This document shows, piece by piece, positions 22,609 through 33,198 of a DNA stretch of 64,000 nucleotides. The notes under the pieces are model-generated. The model was not told the origin of the DNA. It saw only the letters and a program-made list of their open reading frames with translations, and made no database searches. The translations under genes and the position numbers were made by a program. Each line of letters starts with the position of its first letter. The stretch's first letter is position 1. The DNA is taken from positions 18,350 to 82,349 of the forward strand of contig JAISMF010000077.1 in assembly GCA_031276865.1 (NCBI GenBank). Direction: 5' to 3'. This stretch comes from Deltaproteobacteria bacterium. GTDB taxonomy: Bacteria > Desulfobacterota > Desulfarculia > Adiutricales > Adiutricaceae.

Positions 22609-23307
22609 TCAGCCGCCGTTTTTCACCAGCCGCACCATAACCGGCCGGAGCAGCCGGTCGTGGAGGGAGTAGCCGGGTTTCACGACGCTTTTAACCGTTC
22701 CGTCGGGGAGCTCGGGATCCTCCTGGGACTCCAGGGCCTCGTGGAAGTTGGGATCGAAGGGGTCCCCCCTTTGGCAGCTTAGCTCCTTGAAACCCAGAGG
22801 AGACAGTCTTTCCAGGCAGTCCTTGACGGTCATCTGGACCCCGAGGGCCAAATTCTTCGCTCCGGCGTCCTCCGGGTTTATATAGGAGAGGGCCAGATTG
22901 AGGTTGTCCAAAACCGGGATGATCTCGAGGAGCACCCTTTCCACGCCGTATTTCCGGATCTCCTCGGTCTGCTTCTCCGCCCGCCTCCTCACGTTCTCCT
23001 GATCGGCCAAGGAGCGCAGGTACTTGTCCTTCCACATGGCCGCCTCGAGGGCGGGGTCCGCCTCCTCCGGCTCGGGAGGCGTTCCCGAGCCCTCAAGATC
23101 CTCCGCGCCGGAAAGGTCGCCGTTTTCCGGCCCATCCGCGAAATCGCCTCCCTCATGGGGATCCGCCCCGGGGGCATCCGCCCGCGGATCCTCGGCGCGC
23201 GAGTCGCCTTCCGGCTCCCCGTAGGCCGCGTCCGCGGGCGAGGCGCCGTTAGAGTCGCCGTCCGTAAAAGCGGCGGCGAAATTCACCGTCTTTATTCCGT
23301 CTTCCAT
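22609..23307 (-). CDS. grpE: Nucleotide exchange factor GrpE
   Basis: WKDKYLRSLADQENVRRRAEKQTEEIRKYG...LLEIIPVLDNLNLAL...DPNFHEALE...VKPGYSLHDRLLRPVMVRL. Confidence 0.95.
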   Translation of the reverse strand: MEDGIKTVNFAAAFTDGDSNGASPADAAYGEPEGDSRAEDPRADAPGADPHEGGDFADGPENGDLSGAEDLEGSGTPPEPEEADPALEAAMWKDKYLRSLADQENVRRRAEKQTEEIRKYGVERVLLEIIPVLDNLNLALSYINPEDAGAKNLALGVQMTVKDCLERLSPLGFKELSCQRGDPFDPNFHEALESQEDPELPDGTVKSVVKPGYSLHDRLLRPVMVRLVKNGG

Positions 23308-23322
23308 AATCTTTCCACAAAT

Positions 23323-24381
23323 CTATTTGTTGAAGGCCCCGGATAGGACCCTGGCGGCGTAGTCCACCACCGGCACGATCTCCTGGTAATTGAGGCGCCT
23401 GGGTCCCAGGACCCCCAGGGCGCCGCCCATCTCGCCTCCGGTGAAAGGCGAGGCCACCAGGGCCAGGCCGTCGGGGTCCTCCCCCGAGGGGCTGATGACC
23501 ACCCTCACCCGGCCGCCGCCGGTTATCTCGTTTAAAAGCTCCACCAGGCGCCTTTTGTTCTCGAAGGCGCGGAAAAGGGCCCGCATGGCCTCGGCGTCCT
23601 TGAAATCGGGGTGCTCCAGGAGTCTGAAACGCCCCTCCTCGTCCATGTAGATCTCCCTCTCATCCTCCCCATCCGCCGCCGCCCGGGCGGTTTCGGCGGT
23701 TAAAAGGAGGACCCGCCGGTAGATCTTCTCGAAATCGTCCCGGGCGCGGCCCATTTCGTTTATGAGCTCCTCCCGGATAGCCGTCAAAAAGAAGGGCCGC
23801 TCCCTCTCCTCGAAGTAGAGGTTCACCTGGTTGAGCTCCTCTTGGGAGAAGTCCGCCGCGGTCCGCAAAAGCCTATTTTGGATGATGCCGTTTCGGGAAA
23901 CCAGGACCGCCAGCACCCGGCGCTCCCCCATGCGCACGAAATAGAGCTTGCCGAGGCCGGCCGCCGCGAGCTCGGGGGCCATGAGCACCCCCATCTGCGA
24001 GGTGAGGCTGGAGATCATCCTGGTGCAGAAGCTCCACAGCGAGCCGGCGGTGAAATCCGCCTGGGCGATCTCTTTTTTAATCTTCTCCCTGACTCCGGCC
24101 GGAAGTTTTCCGGCCTCCAGGATGCTTCCGGCGTAGAGCTTGAAGCCCTCCTCGGTGGGGGTGCGCCCCGCCGAGCTGTGCGAGCGCCTTAAAAGCCCCT
24201 GGGCCTCGAGCTCGTGGAGGACCTTTCGAATGGAGGCGGGGGAGAGATCGAGCCCGTAGCGCTCGGCCAGCGCCCCGGAGGATACCGGCTCCCCGGTGCG
24301 GATGAAGTCCAGCACCACGGCTTCGAAGATCTTTTTCTGCCTCTCCGTTTCCGGCATGATCCCCCCCCGGCTTCGTTCCAA
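23323..24381 (-). CDS. hrcA: Heat-inducible transcription repressor HrcA
   Basis: ETERQKKIFEAVVLDFIRTGEPVSSGALAERYGLDLSPASIRKVLHELEAQGLLRRSHSSAGRTPTEEGFKLY; first in a hrcA-grpE-dnaK cluster. ATG near 24357 may be the real start. Confidence 0.95.
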   Translation of the reverse strand: MERSRGGIMPETERQKKIFEAVVLDFIRTGEPVSSGALAERYGLDLSPASIRKVLHELEAQGLLRRSHSSAGRTPTEEGFKLYAGSILEAGKLPAGVREKIKKEIAQADFTAGSLWSFCTRMISSLTSQMGVLMAPELAAAGLGKLYFVRMGERRVLAVLVSRNGIIQNRLLRTAADFSQEELNQVNLYFEERERPFFLTAIREELINEMGRARDDFEKIYRRVLLLTAETARAAADGEDEREIYMDEEGRFRLLEHPDFKDAEAMRALFRAFENKRRLVELLNEITGGGRVRVVISPSGEDPDGLALVASPFTGGEMGGALGVLGPRRLNYQEIVPVVDYAARVLSGAFNK

Positions 24382-25280
24382 GCGTCAAGGAGACGGAAAG
24401 AAATCCGCCCACCCTAAAAACAACCGCGAAAGCTCCCTTTGGCGGCGGAAAAAGCGCCGCCGGCGGCGGGAAAGAAGGCCGAAAAAAGGAAAATCCGCCT
24501 CTTCCGGCTCCATCGCCTTAAAATTTCAGGCGCTCCGCCTTTCGATTGAAAAATAAGCACGACATCCGGCCCTGTCAAGTGAGCCGCGGCGCTTTTTTAC
24601 CGGTTTTTGATCTTTCCAAGCCTCCGGCGGCGGAAAAATAGAGGCCGGCGCGCGCCGCAAGATAGCCTTATGTAATGATAAATTAAAAAAAACATCAACA
24701 TATTGATAAATTCCGCCCATTCCGCCCTCAAAGACCGCGAAGGGCCTAGGGGCGGGAACTTCCGCGAACATTTATTTTTCCGCCCGCTCCTTTGGCGAAA
24801 ACGCCCCCCGCGGAGAAAGGTTTTTTCGCCGGGAGAGCCGGAAAACCCCGGGCCGCAGCCTGGCCCCGAGGGCCCTGAAGCGACCGTGGCCGCGAACGCC
24901 CCGAGGGCGCGCTTCGCCCGCGGGGATGCCGGGAAAGGCGCCCGACGGCCCGAAAATCCGGGCGCGGCGGCGGCTCCCGGGGGAGGGGAAACGCCTTTCA
25001 GACCCGGGGAAGGGTCAGAGGAGGGAAAGAAAGGGCGCCGGATCCCGTAAGAAGGCGGCGCGCCCGGGCGAGGGAGGGGGTCGGTCCGCTAAGAAAGGGG
25101 TCCCAGTCCGGCGGTGAAAAAGCTTCCGGCCGCGGGGAAGGCGGGGACGCTGGGGGACGAAAGCGGCGCCGGAGGGAGGGACGGGGGGGGATCCGGAAGA
25201 TATAATAATGTGGCGTCGGGAGGCGTCCGGAGCCCCTAAGGCGCCCCGCGCCTTGAAAAGGGAAAACCCCTGGCTGAATC

Positions 25281-25420
25281 TGACGCGACCGCGAAAAGTC
25301 TGGCACAAACCGAAAGATAGAGAAAATATACAATATATGGACTATTACTGTTGAATAATTTAAACTTGTGGTAGATGATTACAGATATCAAAAAACGATG
25401 CGGTTTTCGCAGTCGCATCA
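25281..25420. mobile_element. MITE-like family B element (about 140 bp)
   Basis: Ends TGACGCGACCGCGAAAA...TTTTCGCAGTCGCATCA inverted; similar copies at 3315-3456, 55366-55509, 56092-56221. Confidence 0.65.
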
Positions 25421-26087
25421 AACATCACCTAGCGCTTCACTTACCGATAAAGGGAGCCTTTCATGAAAGAGACGGGAAAAGCAGAAATCTTTCAGGCGCG
25501 AAGCGTTATTCCGAACCCCCGGCCCCATGCTTAAAGGGAACGCCTCCGCCCGTCAAGCGTAATTCAGCCGCCAAGCCTCCCCTTAAAGTTTTTTAGGACG
25601 ATTACGCGCCTTCAACTCCCCGAGAACGCTTCCACGTCTATTAAAAGCTCCAAAACCGGCCATGCGCCGCAAGATGAGAACGTCTACGGCGGCGGAAAAA
25701 AAAGAGTAAAAAAGCGTAATTTTAAAAATCAGAAAATACGGATAAAAAAACTTTCCGGAAACAAAATATATGTTATAATAATTTTGGAGCCTTGAAAATT
25801 AGACTCTAGCCAAATCCGGATTCGGCGCTCAATCCCCTTTTCCGGCTCTCTTTCGTAGAGAACTTCAATCACCCTAAGGCGGTAACGTTATACGAAAGAT
25901 CTCTTCGTGACTCAACTAAATATCCGGACGGAAAGGAAAACACCGGTTTTATTGAAAAAATCGCTGAAAATAAACGCGGCGGAACTAAACCATCTTGCTC
26001 TCTTCCTTCAACGTGAACAAGGCCTCTTATTTATATTTTTCATTTTTCACAACACCACCTCTATCTTTGAAAACAAACGAGGTTTTC

Positions 26088-27833
26088 ATGATTAATAAAT
26101 TAAAACCTATTCAGGTGGATAAAACCTCTTTTAAATCAATTATCGAAGGTGGTTTCCTCTATGTGGACAAAACCGATTTAATCCACGATCTCATAACCAG
26201 CGGCGCCACAAACTACTTTCTCTCCCGTCCTAGACGTTTCGGTAAATCTCTTCTCTTGGACACGATTGCGGAAGTGTTCAAGGGAAATAGAGACCTTTTT
26301 AACGGACTGAAAATCGGAGAGACTGATTACGACTTCGAAACTCACCCAGTACTGAAATTCACCTTGTCCATCGCCAGCGATAGTCCTAAAGAGCTAAAGT
26401 CAAGACTCGGCGTTCAACTGGATCTTATGGCCGACAGAATGGATGTTAAGCTGAAACATCACTATTACGACACATCCGTAACGGAACTAATCGAAAATAT
26501 TTATAAAAAATATAAAAAGACGGTCGTGGTTCTTTTTGATGAATATGACGATCCCGTAAGTTCTAAAATTGACAACATGAATCTAGCGAAAAAAAACGCC
26601 GAGGTTCTCCGCATTTTCTACTCCGGCTTCAAGTCGTCAAATGATATGCTTAGATTCGTGTTGGTGACAGGCGTCACCCGTTACGCTATGATGGGCATAT
26701 CGGCGGGGTTCAACCTTCTTACCGACATCTCGCTGGATGAAAGGTATGCGGCTATATGCGGTTTTACTCTTAATGAACTGGATGAGTATTTTAGTGATTA
26801 CTACCCATCTGTTTTGGAAACGATTGTAAATTCCAAACAATATAAACGCTCAAGATTATATGAACAAAGATGGTCAAAAAATGTAAAAAATTTATCCGTA
26901 TCCGATCAAATCGCCATTTCCGCTATTAAAACGGAAACCGATTTGCGTGATGAAATATTGAGATGGTATGACGGCTATACATGGGATGAAGAAACAAAGA
27001 TTTTGAACCCGGTTTCAGTGCTTAGATTTTTTTTCAAACAAAAATTCTCACGATATTGGATGGCCACAGCCAATTCAAAAAATTTTTTACAAAATATTTT
27101 GAGAGCGACTCCTTTAAATTTTACAAAAGATATGCTTTCAAACGTCCCGTTGACTGATCTTGAAACGGTAAGCGTGGGGGAACTGAAACCGATCCCCCTG
27201 CTTTTTCAGACAGGATATATCACTATTGATAAAATCAAAGATTGGATTACTGATACGACTTATTCTTTTAAAATACCCAACTTTGAAATAAGTAACGATT
27301 ATGAAAAAATTTTAATTGAAGCGGCTTCCAACATTTTAGTGGATGATATATCCAGAGAAAGGGAAATTCTAAAAACAAGTATTTATAAACGCGACGCCGC
27401 CGCCCTCTCAGATCTTTTTGAAGCGAATTTCTCCAGACTTACCGCTGAGCAACATTCACGATACATGGTAATGGATAATCATAATCTTAAAAATTATTTT
27501 ACCGAGTTTTTTTATTCAGCGGTATTGTATTTATATATTAGGTCTTTGATAGGAAATAACGTTGTTCAGGATGAACAAGGACCTTATGGCAAACCGGATT
27601 TCACTCTGCGTTTTCCTAAAAATGTTCACACGATTATAGAGATGAAATATTCATCTAGGAGCGATAAAACGAATATAGATAAAACATTAGATAATTTAGC
27701 TAGAAAAGCGCTACGCGTTATAAAAGAAAAAGACTACGGCGTTCAGCACCGAAAAGCGGGCGGAAAAGTAATATCCATAGGCATGGGCGTCGCCGGCAGG
27801 GGCAAAGTGAAGGTCTTATTCGCGGAAGAATAA
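26088..27833 (+). CDS. AAA-ATPase-like / PD-(D/E)XK nuclease superfamily protein (DUF1703-type)
   Basis: KPIQVDKTSFKSIIEGGFLYVDKTDLIHDLI, RPRRFGKSLLLDTIAEVF, VVVLFDEYDDPV, C-terminal GKPDFTLRF...HTIIEMKYS nuclease-like motif. Confidence 0.88.
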   Translation: MINKLKPIQVDKTSFKSIIEGGFLYVDKTDLIHDLITSGATNYFLSRPRRFGKSLLLDTIAEVFKGNRDLFNGLKIGETDYDFETHPVLKFTLSIASDSPKELKSRLGVQLDLMADRMDVKLKHHYYDTSVTELIENIYKKYKKTVVVLFDEYDDPVSSKIDNMNLAKKNAEVLRIFYSGFKSSNDMLRFVLVTGVTRYAMMGISAGFNLLTDISLDERYAAICGFTLNELDEYFSDYYPSVLETIVNSKQYKRSRLYEQRWSKNVKNLSVSDQIAISAIKTETDLRDEILRWYDGYTWDEETKILNPVSVLRFFFKQKFSRYWMATANSKNFLQNILRATPLNFTKDMLSNVPLTDLETVSVGELKPIPLLFQTGYITIDKIKDWITDTTYSFKIPNFEISNDYEKILIEAASNILVDDISREREILKTSIYKRDAAALSDLFEANFSRLTAEQHSRYMVMDNHNLKNYFTEFFYSAVLYLYIRSLIGNNVVQDEQGPYGKPDFTLRFPKNVHTIIEMKYSSRSDKTNIDKTLDNLARKALRVIKEKDYGVQHRKAGGKVISIGMGVAGRGKVKVLFAEE

Positions 27834-27871
27834 TCGAGACGTTACCTCCATAACCTTTAAGGTAATAAATT

Positions 27872-28078
27872 ATGACTAGCCAAAAACTATACAAACCAGG
27901 TATTGACAAAGAAATTCAATAGAGAGCGACTGAAATTCTCGAAAGTATAGGACTAACTATTCCAGAAGCCTGTCGTTTATTTTTGACCAGGATCGTGCGA
28001 GACAAATACTTTATTTGTGATTTATTTACTCCAAACGCCAAAACTTTAGAAGCTATTACCCCGGCGGATAAATATTAG
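27872..28078 (+). pseudogene. RelB/DinJ-family antitoxin relic
   Basis: MTSQKLYKPGIDKEIQ*RATEILESIGLTIPEACRLFLTRIVRDKYFICDLFTPNAKTLEA, in-frame TAG at 27920; the 3' end runs into a family A MITE end at 28055. Confidence 0.75.
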
Positions 28079-28141
28079 AAAAAAAATGCAAAAAATTTTT
28101 ATAAATCATTACTTCTAAAATTAAAAAATTCAAAATTTGTT

Positions 28142-28231
28142 ATTACCACGGCGATTAAATATTGGAAAAAAGTCACGTATTCAAGGGAATCTCTTCCTTT
28201 TACCTTTCTAACTTTTATCCGCCGGGGTAAT
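28142..28231. mobile_element. MITE-like family A element
   Basis: ATTACCACGGCGATTAAATATTGGAAA...TTCTAACTTTTATCCGCCGGGGTAAT; additional solitary end at 28055-28080. Confidence 0.78.
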
Positions 28232-28610
28232 ATCAACCAGATGAGGATAGTCATGGAATTTATATCGCGGATGCTTTAATCAAATATATTAAATTTAGAC
28301 GACCAACATGCTTTAAGCGGCCTACAAGATTTAAACAATCATAAGGAGTAGAACTAATGAGTGGATAAACCTCATAGTTTAAATCACAAAAATACCAACT
28401 CTAATGATATTAGCGCGAATGTGACTAATTATCAGATTGATTATTCTAATATTCCCGTCGAAAAGACAACCTATCTTCTACCACATACCTGAGGCTATTC
28501 CCCCGGACAAAAATACAGCATATCGCTTCCACCACCTCCACCGCCAAAATCTGGAACAAATGTATCAAAACCAAAAAAATGCGGACAAACAATAAGCGTT
28601 ATTTTGAATA

Positions 28611-28699
28611 TCGCCCCAACGGATAAAAGTTAGAATATCGTCTCTCGGTAACACTGGACTTATACTTGTCAGTTTCGAATATTTAACCAACCAAGTTAT
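28611..28699. mobile_element. Degenerate MITE-like family A element
   Basis: TCGCCCCAACGGATAAAAGTTAGAA...TTTCGAATATTTAACCAACCAAGTTAT. Confidence 0.5.
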
Positions 28700-28729
28700 A
28701 CTTTCGTCAGTTGATTTGAAAATACCTCA

Positions 28730-29097
28730 GTGTTTTTTTCCGCGGCGATGCGTGGGGCGTCATCATCTTATCATAAGAGTATGGATCAAATCGCCGCAGA
28801 TTACTCTGAAACACAGGAAATCCATATAGTTATGGATAATTACCGCATTCACAAGAAATGTGATGAATGTGTGGCCGAGCATCAGAATTTGTCTTTTCAC
28901 TATACACCCACTTCTGCGAGTTGGCTTAATATGGTGGAAATTTTGTTTGGCGTTTTAAGCCGAAAAGCCATTAAAGGAGGCAATTTTAAAGGATGTGAGG
29001 AGTTACCAATGGCTATCGGTTAATTCATATCGGTTTATAAAGCTAAGACGAAACCATTCGTATGGCGCAAACGGGAAGTGAAAGGCAGCCAGCTATG
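28730..29097 (+). pseudogene. IS630-family transposase C-terminal remnant
   Basis: IHIVMDNYRIHKK...LSFHYTPTSASWLNMVEILFGVLSRKAI; in-frame TAA, then FISVYKAKTKPFVWRKREVKGSQL*. Confidence 0.8.
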
Positions 29098-29131
29098 AAA
29101 TACTATCGTGAATTTGCGCGAATAAGTACTA

Positions 29132-29683
29132 GTGGGCCTCGCCTGCATGAACTCGGACCTGGAAACCAACCAGGGCCACCGGGTGAACGACGTGGGCGTG
29201 GACCAGGAGCTTCCTAAAATCGCCCGGGACCCGGCGCTTCCGGACCTCCTGGTCCACCACAGACCGGTCGATCTAAAGTACGCCGATCGGGAGGGATTCG
29301 CGGTCATGCTCGCGGGCCACAACCACGGGGGCCGGGCGTTTTCGGGAAATCTCCCGATCCGGCTAATCTTCCCCTACGTGTTGGGTCGCTACGACGCGGG
29401 CGGCGCGAAGCTTTTGGTCTCCCAGGATGTGGGCGCCTTCGGACCGGTCGCGCGCCTGGGAACGGAGAGCGAGCTCCAGTTCATCCGCCTGGTGCCGGCG
29501 CCCGCTCAGGCGTCCCTCCCGCGTTCCTTCCGGGCGACCGACGACCGCCAGGACGCCGCCGCGGCCCCGAAAGAGGGCGTTTCCGGAAACCCTTCGCCCT
29601 CCGACCGGAAAGAGGCGTCGGGGTCAGGGTCTCCGGCGGCCGGAGACCCGCGGAAGGAGTCGAGGCCCGTGAATCCCGCTTAA
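29132..29683 (+). pseudogene. 5'-truncated metallophosphoesterase
   Basis: DLLVHHRPVDLKYADREGFAVMLAGHNHGGRAFS...ARLGTESELQFIRL matches the C-terminal half of calcineurin-like phosphoesterases (GHxHGG); no N-terminal metal motifs. Confidence 0.7.
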
Positions 29684-30298
29684 CTGAGCGCGCGCTTGAC
29701 GGCCGGCCCCGGGAAGTAAAATCCGCCGTCATAAGTCCGGGCGAGGGCCCGCGCGCCGCGCCATCGACGCCCATGCGGCGGTGGCGAGCGGGGGCCGAAC
29801 GGCCGGTTTCGCGGCTTTGCGGCGATGGGTAAAATATTTTGAATCTATATATAGTTAAATTTTAATAAAATATACAAAAATTAAAAAAAGCGCATGGCAC
29901 AATTGGAACATCTTTTCCTCCATGGTAAAATTTCGGCGAAAAGGACGCCTTCGACGCCGCCGCCACGGCCGGAGCCCGCTTCGGGGGGCGGGTCTGGGAA
30001 GATCCAGTCGACAGGGAAGGCGGGCGGGGGAATAAAACCGCCCGAGCCGTACTTGACAGCTCCGACGCCGCGCGACGGAGCCCCTCCGTTTTTCATTCGC
30101 TGCCGATTGTTATTGCCTTTCATCCGGTTATCGCCTCCGAGGGTGTTCAACGGCGCCGACTCCGGCGCCGGATTTTTCAGCCTGCTTCAGATTTTGTTCA
30201 AGCGGCTCAGAAACATGGACGGATTTAAGCCGTTTTAAGGCGATACGCTCACACCCAAAATGTTTTCCCGGAGCGTTCCGGAGCGGTTCATGAAAATA

Positions 30299-30509
30299 GG
30301 GTTTGTCCGCGATATGATGTAGGATAATTTATGCAAAGTCTTGTTATTTAAAAGGTAAATTAATTTTTTAATATTGTATACTTCTATTTATATCGAAATG
30401 TTAGTCTTTAGATCGTATTGACTAAACATTTAGTCGTATGTGAGACACAGGTTAAAACATGAAGTTTAATATTGAATTTTTACTAACACATCATATCGCG
30501 GAAAAACCC
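30299..30509. mobile_element. MITE-like family C element (about 211 bp)
   Basis: GGGTTTGTCCGCGATATGATGTA...CACATCATATCGCGGAAAAACCC; second copy at 63787-63996; flanked by ATGAAAAT on both sides. Confidence 0.8.
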
Positions 30510-31497
30510 ATGAAAATGGAGATGGAAAAAACTAAAAAAAAGAAAATTAATTCAAACAATCCGCCGGATATATGCAAAATATGCCCCTAAGACCCAGCGG
30601 TAAAATGATTTTTTTGAAGAGACTGAAATTATTTTTTGTCGAAAAAAATGATTAAACGTGAAAAAAATTAAACCTTTTAAAAATAAAACGCGCCGGACGA
30701 CCAAAAATTCAACTAATCTAAAAATATTAAAAACACGTCATCTCCGCCGGCGAAAGAAAATGCGAAAAAAAGCTTGACATGCGTTATTTGTTCCCCTACT
30801 ATCTTGTCATCATGAGCATTCAACCGTGACGGGAGCGTCCCGCTGTCGTTTTCCTAAATCTTTCATCTTTCCGTTTTCCATAAACCTTATTTCCGGCGCC
30901 GATTATCCCAACCGCTTCTTAGCACCCAGCCTAGTAATAGCTAAAATAATAGAGGTAAAGGAAGGGCGTCATGAGAGCGTCATAATTATGTTGGCCATTG
31001 AACCGCCATCGGACGCCATCGTCAAGTCCAGCTGATTGTCGGAGCGGGAAGTTCTCGCCCTCCGCGACAGTTTGCGAAGTTACTATAGCCACATAGACCT
31101 CTCCAAGTTCCTCTTCAAGTTCGAGAGTACTGAAACGTTACCAAGTCGCCCTCGGTGAACGGATACAATTTTTTTAGAGGGATATTTTCGATGGTTCCAA
31201 GCCTCCGAAATTACTGAAAAACTTTCATGCGCTCACTGACGGAAAAGGCTCAGGCCTTTCGTGAGCGTTTAATTCGAAAACCTGATTTTTTTTGAGATTT
31301 TCCCAAATTCAAGCATTAGGGGATCAATTCAGGCTCCAATACGCCCTTCCAGCCCTCCCTTTGATGAAATAATGGATGGGGACGGCTATAGCGCCTGAAT
31401 GCTTACCACCTTTTTTTCCTTTAGTTGATCGAAGGAATGGGCCAGCGGCCAGTCTCCGCCCATTTCCAGCCTTAAGGCGAGGCTTCCAACTCCGCCT

Positions 31498-32826
31498 TTG
31501 AACCAGAACGGAGCTGAAATAATTCCCATGACCGACGATCGAAACCGCGAAGACGGGCGAAACAGATCTGACGCCGAGGCGCCGTGTTCCGAACCACCTC
31601 AGAGCGCGTCTTCGGAATCAACAGTCGCCGACAACGCCGAATCGGCTGACAGCGCGAACGGTGGAAACCCGGGCGTCAAAAGCCCTTTTGGACAAAAGGA
31701 ACCGCATAACCGCCTGTCGAAGGATCATGTTTTCAAGCTAATTTTCCAATTTCTCTTCTTTATTTCGAATGGGTTAGCAGAGCTGTTCGCTAATTCGCGT
31801 GAAGTACGGGGATCGCGTGACAGTAATTTTGGGTTATCGCCCAAGCTCACCAGCTTCAAGACCGTTAAGAGACACCCGACTACCCGCACCGTGCCAATAT
31901 TTGAAGTTAACAATGATTTCGCCATTTTACTCAAGGATGGAAGGGTGCTCATTGAATTTGAGTCCTTTATAAAACCTCACGAAGAAATGACGAAATTGCT
32001 AAAGAGTTTACTAGCCTTATTATTGGAAAACGACCCTCCCGTTTCGAAAAACCAGAGGGAGCCTTTCCTTTTACTCATCTATACCGGGGCCCAGAAGTTC
32101 CCGGATTCGGCCTTCTGGCGGGGCTTCGGCACCCTGAATTTCAGGGTCATTTGTCTTAACGAGCTGGACGCGGAAAAGGAGATTGCGGAATTGCGGGAAA
32201 AGGTCAATAAGAATCCCGAATTTAAAACTCGGAGCGTCTGGGTCCTGTTTCTCCTCCTTTTCCCGCCTCTGGCGAAAAAGTTCCATCGGAAACGCCTGTC
32301 CGACTGCGCGGCCCTGGCTCTCAAAATACTTGACAACCGGTTAAAAGAGGATTATTTTAAGTGCATGAAGACGCTCTACGGCCCAGCTCTAGGCGCTATA
32401 GGCCAGGCCGATTGGACAACGGAGGAGAGTTTAATCATGAAATCCACAGCCGTCCCCATGCCTCCCGAACTGAATAACATCGACGTGGTGTCGCAAACTG
32501 ACGAACTTTGGTGGATCAAACTCGAATATAAGAAGGAACTGAAGAAGGCTGTGAAGAAGGCCGCGAAGAAGGCCGCGAAGAAGGCCGCGAAGAAGGCCGC
32601 GAAAGAGGCCGCGAAAGAGGCCGCGAAAGAGGCCGCGAAGAAGCTTAAGGCCGCGAAAGAGGCCGCGAAAGAGGCCGAGGAGAAGCTTAAGGCCGCGAAA
32701 GAGGCCGAGGAGAAGAATTCTAAGGAGATCGCCTCCAAGCTCCTTTTGGAAGGCTTGTCCTTGGAGAAAATCTCCGAAATCACCGGCCTGTCTCTGGAAC
32801 AGGTGAAGTCCCTCTCCCCAGCCTGA
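31498..32826 (+). CDS. Rpn/PD-(D/E)XK-transposase-like protein with a Lys/Ala repeat tail
   Basis: DHVFKLIFQF...VLIEFESFIKPHEEMTKLLKSLLALLLEN...LLLIYTGAQKFPD; C-terminal KEIASKLLLEGLSLEKISEITGLSLEQVKSL typical of Rpn-like families. Confidence 0.6.
   Translation: MNQNGAEIIPMTDDRNREDGRNRSDAEAPCSEPPQSASSESTVADNAESADSANGGNPGVKSPFGQKEPHNRLSKDHVFKLIFQFLFFISNGLAELFANSREVRGSRDSNFGLSPKLTSFKTVKRHPTTRTVPIFEVNNDFAILLKDGRVLIEFESFIKPHEEMTKLLKSLLALLLENDPPVSKNQREPFLLLIYTGAQKFPDSAFWRGFGTLNFRVICLNELDAEKEIAELREKVNKNPEFKTRSVWVLFLLLFPPLAKKFHRKRLSDCAALALKILDNRLKEDYFKCMKTLYGPALGAIGQADWTTEESLIMKSTAVPMPPELNNIDVVSQTDELWWIKLEYKKELKKAVKKAAKKAAKKAAKKAAKEAAKEAAKEAAKKLKAAKEAAKEAEEKLKAAKEAEEKNSKEIASKLLLEGLSLEKISEITGLSLEQVKSLSPA
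32541..32715 (+). repeat. In-frame 12-bp tandem repeat (GAAGAAGGCCGC / GAAAGAGGCCGC) encoding KKAA/KEAA
   Basis: Encodes KKAVKKAAKKAAKKAAKKAAKEAAKEAAKEAAKKLKAAKEAAKEAEEKLKAAKEAEEK. Confidence 0.9.
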
Positions 32827-33198
32827 CCTCTCAAAATCGGTTTTCCGGCTCCCGGCCCTGAGAGGGTCCCCCAACTGGGGGACGCGTCTTTTTTCCGCTT
32901 CCCACCCGTATAAATTCCCGCCAGGGCGGTCGCGTTCGGCCGTCCTGGCGGTCTTTATCTGGGGGGTCTCCACCCCCGTTCCTTCCGACTCCGCTCCGCC
33001 AGTTTTCCCAGGGCTTTCACGCATCCCCCACCAGCCCGTCGCGCTCCCCCGTTCGAAAACCGCGAAGGCCCTCTTCGCGGACTAAAGAGCGCCTGCTCTC
33101 ATCCCATTCCCTCTCTTTTTTAGCGCCCGCCCTTTTTTAGCAACAGAAGATATAACTGCGATATATATAGTTATTTATAATTAACTATACCTCATTTT

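Noticed and set aside
30826-31035. 69-aa ORF MTGASRCRF...
   Set aside because: No family resemblance; lies in relic-rich DNA.
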